The notes under the pieces: model-generated
Database searches by the model: none
What the model was told of the DNA's origin: nothing
The model's input: only the letters and a program-made list of their open reading frames with translations
Translations under genes and position numbers: made by a program
Shown: piece after piece, positions 7,955 through 16,395 of the stretch
How positions within the stretch are numbered: position 1 is the first letter of the stretch
Layout: the number at the start of each line of letters is the position of its first letter
NCBI RefSeq assembly: GCF_900172345.1
Contig: NZ_FWFY01000004.1
Coordinates: 1 to 64,000 of the forward strand
Length of the DNA: 64,000 bases
From: Limimaricola soesokkakensis
GTDB taxonomy: Bacteria > Pseudomonadota > Alphaproteobacteria > Rhodobacterales > Rhodobacteraceae
Direction: 5' to 3'

Positions 7955-9484
7955 TCAGGCTCCCAGTCCCAGCTTTTCTGCCAAGCCGATCCGCTGCATC
8001 TTGCCGGTGGCGCCCTTGGGGATCTCGCCCAGGATGACGATCCGGCGAGGAACCTTGAACTCGGCCATTTGGGCAGCCGCGAAGCTACGGATGTCCTGTT
8101 CGGAGGCTGACTGGCCTTCTCTCAAGACCACCGCCGCCGCTACCTCTTCGCCCAGTTTCTGGTGCGGCATGCCAAAGGTCACGACCTGCAAAATCGCGGG
8201 GTGGTCCATCAGCACGCCGTCCACCTCGAGCGGGCTGATCTTCTCGCCGCCGCGATTGATGATCTCCTTGAGCCGTCCGGTCAGCCGCAGGTAGCCCTCG
8301 GGATCGAGTGCGCCCTGGTCACCGGTGCGGAACCAACGTCGTCCCTCGGCTTCGAAGAAGCTGGTGCGGTTGGCCTCGGGGTTGTTCTCGTAACCCGAGG
8401 TCACATTGTCGCCTGAGATCACCACCTCCCCGGTTCCCTCGACCAGACGATCTTCGGCCTCATGGGCGATCCGAAGCAGCGGACCGGCGGCGATACCGAC
8501 CGAGCCGGGCTTCTGGGCGCGAGGCGGCAGCGGGTTGCAGGCCATCTGGTGCGTCGCCTCGGTCATCCCGTAGGCCTCGATCACCGGGGCTGCGAAAGTC
8601 TCTGACAGCGCGTGCATGACCTGGGCCGGGAGCGAGGCTGAAGAGGAGCGGACGAAGCGCAGCGGCGTTGCGGCAATGACGTCGGCGTTGCGCGACGCCC
8701 GCGACAAGATTGCCTGGTGCATCGTCGGCACGGCGCTGTACCAAGTCGGTCGCGCCATCCCCATCCACCCGAAGAATCGTAGCGCATCGAAGCCCGGCGC
8801 GCACCAGATCGACGCCCCCGCCGAGAGCGAGGCCGTCACCGCGGCGATCAGCCCATGGATGTGAAAAAGCGGCATGACATTGAGGGCCCGGTCCGACGAG
8901 GTGAGCGCCAGAGAGGCCGCGACATTGCGTGCCGAAGCATGGATGTTGGCCTGCGACAGGGGCACGATCTTGGGCCGTGAGGTCGTCCCCGAAGTGTGCA
9001 GTATGAGCGCGGTGTCGCCGGGCTCTGGGGCCGCGGTTTCGGGCCGAGCGCCGGGATCGTCCGCGCCGGTGATCTCGAACTGTCCCGCCGGTGCGGCTGG
9101 GTCGGCATGCAGACGCAAGACCCGGATGCCACAGGCCTTCGCCGCTGCGACCGCCGGCCCCTCCTCGTGTGCCGCAACGACCAGCGCCTTGGCGCGCAAA
9201 TCTCGAAGGTAGAAAGAGAATTCGTCCTGCTGGTAGGCCGGGTTCAGCGGCGCCGTAGTAGCGATCTGCGCGATTGTCACGAAGGCCGTCGCCATCTCCG
9301 GCCCGTTGGGCAGAACGATCGCCACCCGGTCCTGCCTCCCGATGCCCAGGGCATGCAGCTGCCCGGCAACCAGCGACGATAGCCCCCGCAGCTCTCCGTA
9401 GGACATCCACTCCCGATCTGGAGCGCCGATTGCCGGCGCCGAAGCCTCGTGGTCCTGCAAAAGTGCGGCAAGCGTCAAAGTCAT
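7955..9484 (-). CDS. AMP-dependent acyl-CoA synthetase (oxalate-CoA ligase-like)
   Basis: 509 residues; AAAGGA precedes the ATG. Core motifs in order: A3 phosphate loop LHTSGTTSRPKIVP (about 163-176), A5 YGMTEATHQM, A7 RTGDQGALD, hinge A8 LTGRLKEIINRGGEKISP, and the catalytic C-terminal Lys in GATGKMQR. The enzyme activates a carboxylate as acyl-AMP and transfers it to CoA. Overall resemblance, including the FHIHGL stretch, is closest to the AAE3/Pcs60 oxalyl-CoA synthetase branch as remembered, so a short dicarboxylate or similar acid is possible. It sits in the ABC importer operon and probably activates the imported acid or its product. Confidence 0.88.
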   Translation of the reverse strand: MTLTLAALLQDHEASAPAIGAPDREWMSYGELRGLSSLVAGQLHALGIGRQDRVAIVLPNGPEMATAFVTIAQIATTAPLNPAYQQDEFSFYLRDLRAKALVVAAHEEGPAVAAAKACGIRVLRLHADPAAPAGQFEITGADDPGARPETAAPEPGDTALILHTSGTTSRPKIVPLSQANIHASARNVAASLALTSSDRALNVMPLFHIHGLIAAVTASLSAGASIWCAPGFDALRFFGWMGMARPTWYSAVPTMHQAILSRASRNADVIAATPLRFVRSSSASLPAQVMHALSETFAAPVIEAYGMTEATHQMACNPLPPRAQKPGSVGIAAGPLLRIAHEAEDRLVEGTGEVVISGDNVTSGYENNPEANRTSFFEAEGRRWFRTGDQGALDPEGYLRLTGRLKEIINRGGEKISPLEVDGVLMDHPAILQVVTFGMPHQKLGEEVAAAVVLREGQSASEQDIRSFAAAQMAEFKVPRRIVILGEIPKGATGKMQRIGLAEKLGLGA

Positions 9485-9522
9485 GTCGATGTCCTTTAAA
9501 ACACGGAGAGCGGCGACGAAGA

Positions 9523-10284
9523 TCAGCGGGAAGCGGCGTAGTAGGCGACCTTGCGCTCGAGAAACGCGAGGAATTCAGAGAGCGTGAACGCCAGCGCGAA
9601 GAGCACGATCAACACAGCCCAGAACTCTGCCATGAGGAAGTTGCTCGAATAGAGCTCGAACAAAGCGCCGAACCCCACGATCGAGATCAGCAGCTGGCCG
9701 ATGATTACCCCTTTCACAGCGCGGATCACGCCAATCCGCACCCCGCCGAGGATTTCGGGCAGCGCCGCCCAGAAGTAGATCTTGAAAAAGGCGTCTAGGG
9801 GCGAGGCGCCGAAGCTGCGTGACATCTCCACCAGCGAGCGGTTGATGTTACGCACCCCCGCCCGCGCGTTGAGGATGATGATCCAAACCGCGAAGAGCGC
9901 CGTGGTGATGATGATCGTCTTGGTCCCGAAGCCAAACAGAACCATCAGCACCGGAACCAGCGCCGTGAGCGGCGCGCTGAGGAAGATGTTCACCCAAGGC
10001 AGCAGCAGCTCGTCGAGCAGTCGGCTCTTGCCCATCAGGATGCCGACCGGGATGCCGATCACGATTGCCGAGATTACGCCCACCCAGAAGGCATAGGCGG
10101 TGGTGGATAGCGCCCTGAGGAAGGCCGGGGTTTGGACGAGACCGAAGAGAGTGACGAGCACCTCTGACAATGGCGGCACGAAAAAGGTCAGGTCGAGTTG
10201 CCCGACGATTTCCCACAACAGCCCCCAGACCAGTAAGGACGACATCATCGGCAGCTTGTATCCATGGATGGTCATCGGGCTCAC
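9523..10284 (-). CDS. ABC importer permease (SsuC/TauC/NitT type)
   Basis: 253 residues with about six membrane segments and the cytoplasmic EAA loop (SRSFGASPLDAFFKIYFWAALP). The likely start is a GTG at 10284 whose last two bases overlap the TGA of the ATPase gene (GTGA), indicating translational coupling; an internal ATG at 10275 is an alternative. Family members import taurine, alkanesulfonates, nitrate, thiamine precursors or aromatic acids. It pairs with the second permease at 11068, so the membrane pore may be a heterodimer. Confidence 0.85.
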   Translation of the reverse strand: MSPMTIHGYKLPMMSSLLVWGLLWEIVGQLDLTFFVPPLSEVLVTLFGLVQTPAFLRALSTTAYAFWVGVISAIVIGIPVGILMGKSRLLDELLLPWVNIFLSAPLTALVPVLMVLFGFGTKTIIITTALFAVWIIILNARAGVRNINRSLVEMSRSFGASPLDAFFKIYFWAALPEILGGVRIGVIRAVKGVIIGQLLISIVGFGALFELYSSNFLMAEFWAVLIVLFALAFTLSEFLAFLERKVAYYAASR

Positions 10285-11081
10285 TCCACGTAGCTGCGCA
10301 GCGACGCCCAGATCTCATCGACGATATCGAGATACTCGGGGTCGCGGCGGATGCTGCCCAGCCCCTGGGCACGCGAAATCGAGGGCCTGATGATTTCGTG
10401 GACACGGCTCGGACGCGGAAGCAGGATCGCGATCTGGTCCGAGACATAGACCGCTTCTTCGATAGAATGGGTGACGAAGATGAAGGTCTTGTTCTCGTTC
10501 TGCACCAGCGCGATCAGGTCCTCCTGGAACTTGCGTCGGGTCTGTTCGTCGACCGCCGAGAAGGGCTCATCCAAAAGCAGCACTTGCGCGTCGACCGACA
10601 GCGCCCGCGCCAGCCCGACCCTTTGTCGCATGCCGCCCGACAACTCGTGCGGAAAGCTCTTCTCGAAACCCGCAAGGCCGACCTCGCGGATATACTTCTC
10701 GGCCTTGGCCTCGCGCTCCGAGCGGGCGACGCCGCGCAGTTCGAGCCCGAAGGCCACGTTGCGGATCACGCTAGCCCAAGGCAGCAGTGCAAAATCCTGA
10801 AACACGAAGGCTCGGTCTGGCCCAGGCCCGACCACCGCCTTGCCGCCGACCTCGATCGTGCCCGAGCTGGCCGGAAGAAGCCCCGCGATGATCTTCAACA
10901 GCGTCGTCTTCCCACAGCCCGAAGGTCCGAGGAGGGATGTCAGCTGACCGCGCGGGAACTCGAGGGAAAGATCGCGCAGCGCTTCGACCTGGCCGTAGGA
11001 CTTGGAGACGTTGCGGACGGAGACGGCACTGTCGGTGACCGGCATGGCGGCGGTTCCGATCTTCAAATCAATCTGAGACAT
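10281..11081 (-). CDS. ABC importer ATP-binding protein (SsuB/TauB/NitT type)
   Basis: 266 residues from the ATG at 11081 (MSQIDLKI); a longer frame to 11198 would overlap the upstream permease deeply. Walker A is GPSGCGKTT, the Q-loop VFQDFALLPW, the signature LSGGMRQRVGLARAL and Walker B VLLLDEPFSAVD. The H-loop follows in IFVTHSIEEA. The start overlaps the end of the upstream permease by 14 bases and its stop overlaps the next permease by 4, typical of a coupled transporter operon. Confidence 0.9.
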   Translation of the reverse strand: MSQIDLKIGTAAMPVTDSAVSVRNVSKSYGQVEALRDLSLEFPRGQLTSLLGPSGCGKTTLLKIIAGLLPASSGTIEVGGKAVVGPGPDRAFVFQDFALLPWASVIRNVAFGLELRGVARSEREAKAEKYIREVGLAGFEKSFPHELSGGMRQRVGLARALSVDAQVLLLDEPFSAVDEQTRRKFQEDLIALVQNENKTFIFVTHSIEEAVYVSDQIAILLPRPSRVHEIIRPSISRAQGLGSIRRDPEYLDIVDEIWASLRSYVE

Positions 11082-11841
11082 AACCACGATCATTCCCTTC
11101 AAAGAGGTAGCTTTCGAGCTTTTCCAATAGGTTGAGAAACAGTACCGCCAGAAGGATGATCGAGAAGATCGCAGCGTACATGCTTTCGTAATCCGCAATT
11201 GACCGGCTGTAGGTAATGATGTCGCCGACGCCGGTCGGCGTGATCTTCAGCTCTGACAGGATCGCCCCGATGAAGCCCGCCGACACGCCCAGTCGCAGGC
11301 CGGAGAAGATGATCGGAGATGCCGCCGGAATAATGACCTTGAGCAAGATATCACGGTCTTTCGCGAGAAAAGAGGTGGCCATCTGCGTGAGCGAGGCCGG
11401 CGTGTTGCGCACCGCGCCGCTGGTGTTGAGCACGATCACGGGCATCGCCATGATGCATACGACGAAGACCTTGGAGGTCAGCCCGATGCCATAGATCATC
11501 ACCAGGATCGGGATCAGTGCCGCAAGGGGCGCGGCCTGCATCACGACAAAGATCGGCGAGAATAGCCACTCCGACTTGAGATTGAGGCCGATCCACAGCC
11601 CCATGCCGATGCCCACGATCGCCGAGATGACGATGCCGATCAAAAGTGGTTTCAACGTTTCGGCATATGCCACGAAAATCGTGCCATCGAACGTCATGCG
11701 CGCCAGCGCGGCCATGGATTCCAAGAAAGTCGGAAAGGCGTAGCTTACCGGGATCCGCCCAGCGACCTCCCAGGCGCCGAAGACTAGTACGGCGGACAGC
11801 AGTTTCAGCAATAGCGAACGATGGCTTTGGTATCGGTCCAT
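11068..11841 (-). CDS. ABC importer permease, second copy
   Basis: 257 residues with a membrane topology like its partner at 9523. The EAA loop is recognizable (MATSFLAKDRDILLKVIIPA). The sequence differs strongly from the other permease, so the two are old paralogues rather than a recent duplication. The gene is 75 bases downstream of the binding-protein gene. Confidence 0.85.
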   Translation of the reverse strand: MDRYQSHRSLLLKLLSAVLVFGAWEVAGRIPVSYAFPTFLESMAALARMTFDGTIFVAYAETLKPLLIGIVISAIVGIGMGLWIGLNLKSEWLFSPIFVVMQAAPLAALIPILVMIYGIGLTSKVFVVCIMAMPVIVLNTSGAVRNTPASLTQMATSFLAKDRDILLKVIIPAASPIIFSGLRLGVSAGFIGAILSELKITPTGVGDIITYSRSIADYESMYAAIFSIILLAVLFLNLLEKLESYLFEGNDRGYVSD

Positions 11842-11916
11842 GCGGCGATCCTCACAAGGATGTCTCGAAGGCCGTCCAGCCGCGTCCGCGGCCGGACGGG
11901 GCGATCAATCGCAGGG

Positions 11917-12879
11917 CTATTCGACAGCCTTGTCGAGCGGTGCGAAGTACCAATAATCCTCGAGGTTCATGGTAGCCGGATCGCCCTCGATCTGCCCCGC
12001 GGCGGCGTACCATTCCAGATCGGCCTGCGCGGCGACCCGGCCGCCGCCCTTGGGATCATAAAGCCCACCCTCGACCGCTTCGGTGTAGAACTTGTCCAGT
12101 CCCGCCAGCACTTCAGCCGGCAGTTCGCCGATCGGACCATCCGGATCGGTCTCGCGGCTGATGATCGTTGGATCCTCGGCCATGTCGCGCCAGACGCTGG
12201 CCAAAGCGGAAACGAAGATATCGACCGCCTCTTCGTTGTTCTGCATCCACTCTAGGTTGGCGAACAGCGCCTCGTCGCTGGCGTTGACCTCAAACATCGG
12301 CAGCGCGGTGAACTTGTCGCCCGCCTCTTCGATGATCTTGTTCTTGTTGGCCAGGTCGAGGATCGTCGCCTGCGCCTGCCCTGCCAGCATGGCGACGACC
12401 CGGTTCGAGGAGCCCGGAACATAGGAGCGCTTGCCAAGGGTTATGCCTTCGCGATCCTCGATGACGTTGGCGATCGAGTCCGTGCCACCACCGCGCGAAT
12501 GCAGCAGGATCGGCTGGCCATCCAAGTCGGCGAGGGTCTGGTACTCCTTTGTCGCGACAGGAAAGAAGACCAGCTTGGAAAGCTGGAAGATGATCCGCAA
12601 CGGCGCCCGCGAGCGCTGCATCGCCGAGTAGGGCGTGCCGAATCCGACATCCATCTGCCCCGACAGTACGGCCTGAATCGCAAGCTCCTCGTCGGAGAAG
12701 GCGGTCCACTCGTAGTCGAGCCCGTTCGCGCGGGCCCGGTCCAGTGCGACGAAGAAGGCCGCCATTTCGTCCGACGGGGTCTCCGCCAGCGCGATACGGA
12801 TCGTTTCGGCCTGCGCGGCCGAGGCCGTGAGCGCTCCTGCGAATACGGCGCCTACCAGTTTCCTGGTGATCTTAGTCAT
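11917..12879 (-). CDS. ABC importer periplasmic substrate-binding protein (NMT1/TauA-like)
   Basis: 320 residues from the ATG at 12879, which follows an excellent GGGAGGGA site. Residues 1-23 form a signal peptide ending ASAAQA. The mature protein resembles the SsuA/THI5/NMT1 periplasmic fold (IRIALAETPSDE, AVLSGQMDVGFGTP, GTDSIANVIEDREG). It delivers the ligand to the two permeases and ATPase encoded downstream. Ligand identity cannot be told from sequence. The catabolic neighbours point to an organic acid rather than nitrate. Confidence 0.85.
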   Translation of the reverse strand: MTKITRKLVGAVFAGALTASAAQAETIRIALAETPSDEMAAFFVALDRARANGLDYEWTAFSDEELAIQAVLSGQMDVGFGTPYSAMQRSRAPLRIIFQLSKLVFFPVATKEYQTLADLDGQPILLHSRGGGTDSIANVIEDREGITLGKRSYVPGSSNRVVAMLAGQAQATILDLANKNKIIEEAGDKFTALPMFEVNASDEALFANLEWMQNNEEAVDIFVSALASVWRDMAEDPTIISRETDPDGPIGELPAEVLAGLDKFYTEAVEGGLYDPKGGGRVAAQADLEWYAAAGQIEGDPATMNLEDYWYFAPLDKAVE

Positions 12880-12971
12880 TGAAGTCCCTCCCTGAAAAAA
12901 ACAGTTCCGCAATCCGCTGATCCGACGCCTTGGAGCGTTCTCATTCTGCCGACCCTCTCCGACCTGCCCTC

Positions 12972-13691
12972 TCAGCCCACCTCGAAGAGCCTTGCCGAGA
13001 CAGAACGCAAATGCGTGCGCATCGCCTCGTAGGCAGCCTGAGGGTCATGATTCCGGATCGCAGCGACCAGTACCTCGTGTTCGGCAAAGCTGACGTGCTC
13101 GCGCGACGGCCGCGCCGTCCGACGGGTCACGTTGCCCATAGCCACGGCACGTCGCACTTGGTTGAGCTGATCGAAAAGATACAACAGCAGCGGATTGTCG
13201 GCGGCCTCGGCCACGGCACGGTGCAGAAGGTCGTCCTGCTTCTCGTATGCGCGCCAGGTTTCGGCGGAATAAGCCGCCTGCTGGGCCATTTCCATCTGAG
13301 CAATATCCTCGGCCGAAGCATTGATCGCTGCTTCCCGCGCTATTGCGGGCTCGATCGCCACCCGCGCCCGCATCATCCGAAAAGGGGTTAGCTTGCGCCC
13401 GAGATCGACCAGCGCGTCGGGAGGCTCAACCTCGGTATCCTGCGATACGAAGGTACCGCGCCCCACATGGCGCCAGATCACCCCCTCGCGTTCGAGTACG
13501 TCGAGCGCCTTGCGCAGTGTCGAGCGCGACAATCCGAGATCATCCGTCAGCTTGCGTTCTGGCGGTAGCTTGGCACCGGGGCCGTAACCGCCTCGCGCCA
13601 CATACTCGCGCAACTGAACAGTAGGATCGCTGGACTGGTCACTATTGGCCACAGCAATGTCACTCCGAATTGGTCGACCAATATCTACCAT
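12972..13691 (-). CDS. GntR-family regulator, FadR/FCD subfamily
   Basis: Up to 239 residues. The winged HTH is at about 25-90 (LPPERKLTDDLGLSRSTLRKAL, GVIWRHVGRGTFVS). The C-terminal FCD ligand domain shows the usual Asp and His metal or ligand residues (DDLLHRAV, FAEHEVLVAAI). FCD regulators bind small carboxylates and usually repress catabolic operons. The start is uncertain. The ATG at 13691 places a perfect palindrome (13669-13682) inside the gene. A GTG near 13649 preceded by GGAG would place that palindrome upstream instead. It is divergent from the FAH gene at 13833 and upstream of the ABC importer genes. Confidence 0.85.
   Translation of the reverse strand: MVDIGRPIRSDIAVANSDQSSDPTVQLREYVARGGYGPGAKLPPERKLTDDLGLSRSTLRKALDVLEREGVIWRHVGRGTFVSQDTEVEPPDALVDLGRKLTPFRMMRARVAIEPAIAREAAINASAEDIAQMEMAQQAAYSAETWRAYEKQDDLLHRAVAEAADNPLLLYLFDQLNQVRRAVAMGNVTRRTARPSREHVSFAEHEVLVAAIRNHDPQAAYEAMRTHLRSVSARLFEVG
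13669..13682. promoter_or_regulatory. Palindromic GntR/FCD operator candidate
   Basis: ATTGGTCGACCAAT is a perfect 14-bp palindrome containing TGGTCGACCA, which fits the T-GGT-N-ACC-A style of FadR-subfamily operators. It lies at or just before the start of the GntR gene, as expected for autoregulation. Confidence 0.6.
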
Positions 13692-13712
13692 TGATCCCGA
13701 TTCTGGTCAAGA

Positions 13713-13787
13713 TTTATCGCGATCAATGTGCGATTGGCCATTGTTTGGGCATCAGATCGTGATTGATTTCTATTGATCGCGGTCATT
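13713..13787. promoter_or_regulatory. Cluster of TTGATCGCGRTCA-like dyads
   Basis: Three related dyads occur between the divergent GntR and FAH genes: TTTATCGCGATCAAT (13713-13727), ATCAGATCGTGATTGAT (13751-13767) and ATTGATCGCGGTCATT (13772-13787). They share a GATC centre and differ from the TGGTCGACCA site. They could be further GntR sites or sites of a second regulator. Confidence 0.4.
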
Positions 13788-13832
13788 GCGCCAGCTAGGG
13801 TCGTCTCGAATCCCAGCTCAGCGAGGCTAGAC

Positions 13833-14516
13833 GTGACCGACTTCGTTATCCCGACTCCGCCTGTCCCGGCCATCCCCACGTCTGAGGGGGGGCAGTTTCC
13901 GGTTCGCCGCGTCTATTGCATCGGCCGGAATTTCGCTGCTCATGCAGTCGAGATGGGTCATGATCCTGACCGCGAACCGCCTTTCTTTTTCCAGAAGAAT
14001 CCCAACAACCTCGATGCTTCGGGCGAGTTTCCCTACCCGCCACACAGCAACGACGTGCATCACGAGGTCGAGCTTCTGGTGGCCCTAAAATCCGGCGGTG
14101 AAAACATCGCCGTCGAAAATGCGCTTGATCACGTCTGGGGCTACGGAGTGTCTCTCGACATGACCCGGCGCGACCTGCAGGGCAACGCAAAGAAGATGGG
14201 CCGCCCTTGGGAGATCGGCAAAGCATTCGAGCGCTCTGGCCCCGTCGCTCCCCTAGTCCCGGTGGAGCAGACCGGCCACCCCGATCAAGGCCGCATCGAA
14301 CTGAAGGTCAACGACAAATTGGTGCAGGAAGGCGATCTGAACCAGATGATCTGGAAGGTGCCGGAGATGATCTCCTACCTTTCAGAATACTTCGACCTCG
14401 CTGCAGGGGATGTGATCATGGCAGGCACGCCCTCTGGCGTCGGCGCCATCTCGCGTGGCGACACCATGCAGGCGAGCATTGAAGGACTTGGAACCTTGTC
14501 CGTACAGGTGGTCTGA
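13833..14516 (+). CDS. Fumarylpyruvate hydrolase-like FAH family protein
   Basis: 227 residues from the GTG at 13833 (GAGG upstream). The 227-residue length is usual for short acylpyruvases; an earlier TTG lies inside the operator cluster. Key FAH features: VYCIGRNFAAHAVEMG, the metal-binding acidic set in HHEVELLVAL and GVSLDMTRRDLQ, and MAGTPSGVGAI near the C-terminus. The arrangement resembles NagK-type fumarylpyruvate hydrolases of gentisate degradation. It is transcribed away from the GntR gene and is followed by a strong terminator, so it forms its own unit. Confidence 0.85.
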   Translation: MTDFVIPTPPVPAIPTSEGGQFPVRRVYCIGRNFAAHAVEMGHDPDREPPFFFQKNPNNLDASGEFPYPPHSNDVHHEVELLVALKSGGENIAVENALDHVWGYGVSLDMTRRDLQGNAKKMGRPWEIGKAFERSGPVAPLVPVEQTGHPDQGRIELKVNDKLVQEGDLNQMIWKVPEMISYLSEYFDLAAGDVIMAGTPSGVGAISRGDTMQASIEGLGTLSVQVV

Positions 14517-14557
14517 ACAGCCCCACGTTTCGCCCGACCATATGCAACCTTACTTCG

Positions 14558-14588
14558 GCCGGCCACAGATCGTGGCCGGCTTTGTCTT
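14558..14588 (+). terminator. Rho-independent terminator after the FAH gene
   Basis: A perfect 9-bp stem GCCGGCCAC / GTGGCCGGC with a five-base loop (AGATC) is followed by TTTGTCTT. It lies 42 bases beyond the FAH stop codon and closes the plus-strand unit just ahead of the integrase remnant. Confidence 0.8.
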
Positions 14589-14617
14589 GCCGTCGCAAGG
14601 CTCTACTATCCGAGGCG

Positions 14618-16165
14618 ATGAGCCGGACGGCTCGTCTCCTCGCAATCGTAGAGCGCGAAGAGACAAGAATAATGCCCGACTCCGCCTACCAAGACATGCC
14701 CGCCGAAAAGATCACGGCGGTTCTTACGGAAGCGTTGCGGCAGGAGCTTGCCCGCATCCTCATCGAGCAAGATCAAGGCCCCCTCCTCGTCGATGAGGAG
14801 ATCGACGCCCGCATCGAGCTTCTCGAGCAGGAAAACCTTACGCTCAAGCGCCGCGCCCGTCACAACGACTTTGCCCAAGTCGCAGAGCCGCTTCGAGCCG
14901 CCGCTCAGGTTCTCGGCATCACGCTGCCTGAGACGATCCCCAGCGACCTTGGCCGCCGCGCCGTCGACCTGTTCCGCGACTTGAAAGATATTGAAGGCAA
15001 GGCGCTTGATGGCGAGGATGCACGTAGGGAGGCTTCCCCTCTCGTGGCCCGCTTCAGTGCGGCCCCGGTCGACACGTTCGTGTCCTCCGGCCCCGTCCGG
15101 CTCTCGGAATGCTGGGAGCGCGCACTGAAGCTTTATCCCACCAAAAGCATGAAGGGGAATATCAACGCGATCGCCAAGGTCGCGATCGAGTTCCTCGGCG
15201 ACGTTCCGGTGGCCATGATCACCAAACAGAAACAGGAAGAGTTCTTTGCCTGGATGGTACGCCTGCCGAAAAGCCAAGGGCGGAGCCACGGCAAGAACCG
15301 GTTCACCGAAAAGGCCCGCAGTGAGGGCCGCCCCGTCAAAGAACGCCGGCAGCTCACGAAGCAGGACGAGATCGACATCGCCGACGCGGCGGACGAGGCC
15401 GCAACCGAAGAGATCCGTGCGCAGACGGACATTTGCGACCTCGAAAAGCGCGCGCTCCTCGTCGAGAAGCTGGTGCCTCGGCTGACCATGACATCGCTGC
15501 GCCGCAACCGCGACGGGCTCAACCGTCTCTTCAAGGCGGCCTCCGACCTCGGATGCAAAGAGGCACCCAGTGCCCTCTCCTACAAGGAAGTCGAGCAGGC
15601 AATCCAGGCAGCAACACCTGACGATCCCCTCTATATTCGCGTCACCAAGCCCAAGTTCCGCATGCCGTGGACCGAGGAGCGGCTTGCACAATTCCTCACC
15701 TGTCCCATCTACACGGGCTGCGCCTCGGAGCACCGCCGCTGGAAGCCCGGGTCAGTCATCGTGCGCGACGCCTTCTATTGGGTGCCGCTCATTCTTCTCA
15801 CCGTGGGCACCCGAATCGAGGAAGTCCTCCTGCTCAAACGCAACAGCCTGCGGCTGCGGAACCAGGTGCACTGTCTTGCCCTTGGGTTCACCAGCGAGGC
15901 CCTCGGCAAGACGGAAGACGCCGAGCGGATCATCCCGATTCCGCAGCTTCTACTCGGCCTTGGCTTCGTGGACTGGATCAAGTCGCTCGATGACGTTCAT
16001 GGCCCCCTACTCCTCCCAGAAATCGCGCGACGTACCGAAACTGGGAAGGTCACCGAGGCCTTTGGCAAAGCACTGACGCGCACCCTTGGCAGCTATTGCA
16101 ACACGAAGACTGGTCCAGAGCCCCGCGACTTAATTGGCATTCGCTTGCCAGATGATCGGATCTGA
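14618..16165 (+). pseudogene. Tyrosine site-specific integrase lacking both ends
   Basis: 515 residues from the ATG at 14618 (an alternative is ATG 14672). The early part is helical and charged. The catalytic domain starts near the middle, and its first active-site Arg is visible in LTVGTRIEEVLLLKRNSL. The frame then ends after KVTEAFGKALTRTLGSYC, before the HxxR and Tyr boxes that such enzymes need. The N-terminal arm-binding domain also seems absent: the frame opens directly on MSRTARLLAIVEREETRIMP, which in relatives follows about 50 more residues. It is therefore probably inactive and marks an old integration site. Confidence 0.7.
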
Positions 16166-16395
16166 ATACTCAGACCACCTTCTCGCGCGATAGGTAAGTG
16201 GGCTCGACCAATAATTAGAGCATGCGCTGTGAAAGCAGGTTCCAGCCTTTCGATGATAGATTGCGATCGGCCCTAAGCCGCCGTTAAAGGGCTTTATCGC
16301 AAATGTCCGGAAACCGGATGTGTGCAAATTGGGAGGATAGAACTTCTTTATTCGCAACGACGAGTGGCGCGGCTGGGCGGTACTTGCATATGAGC

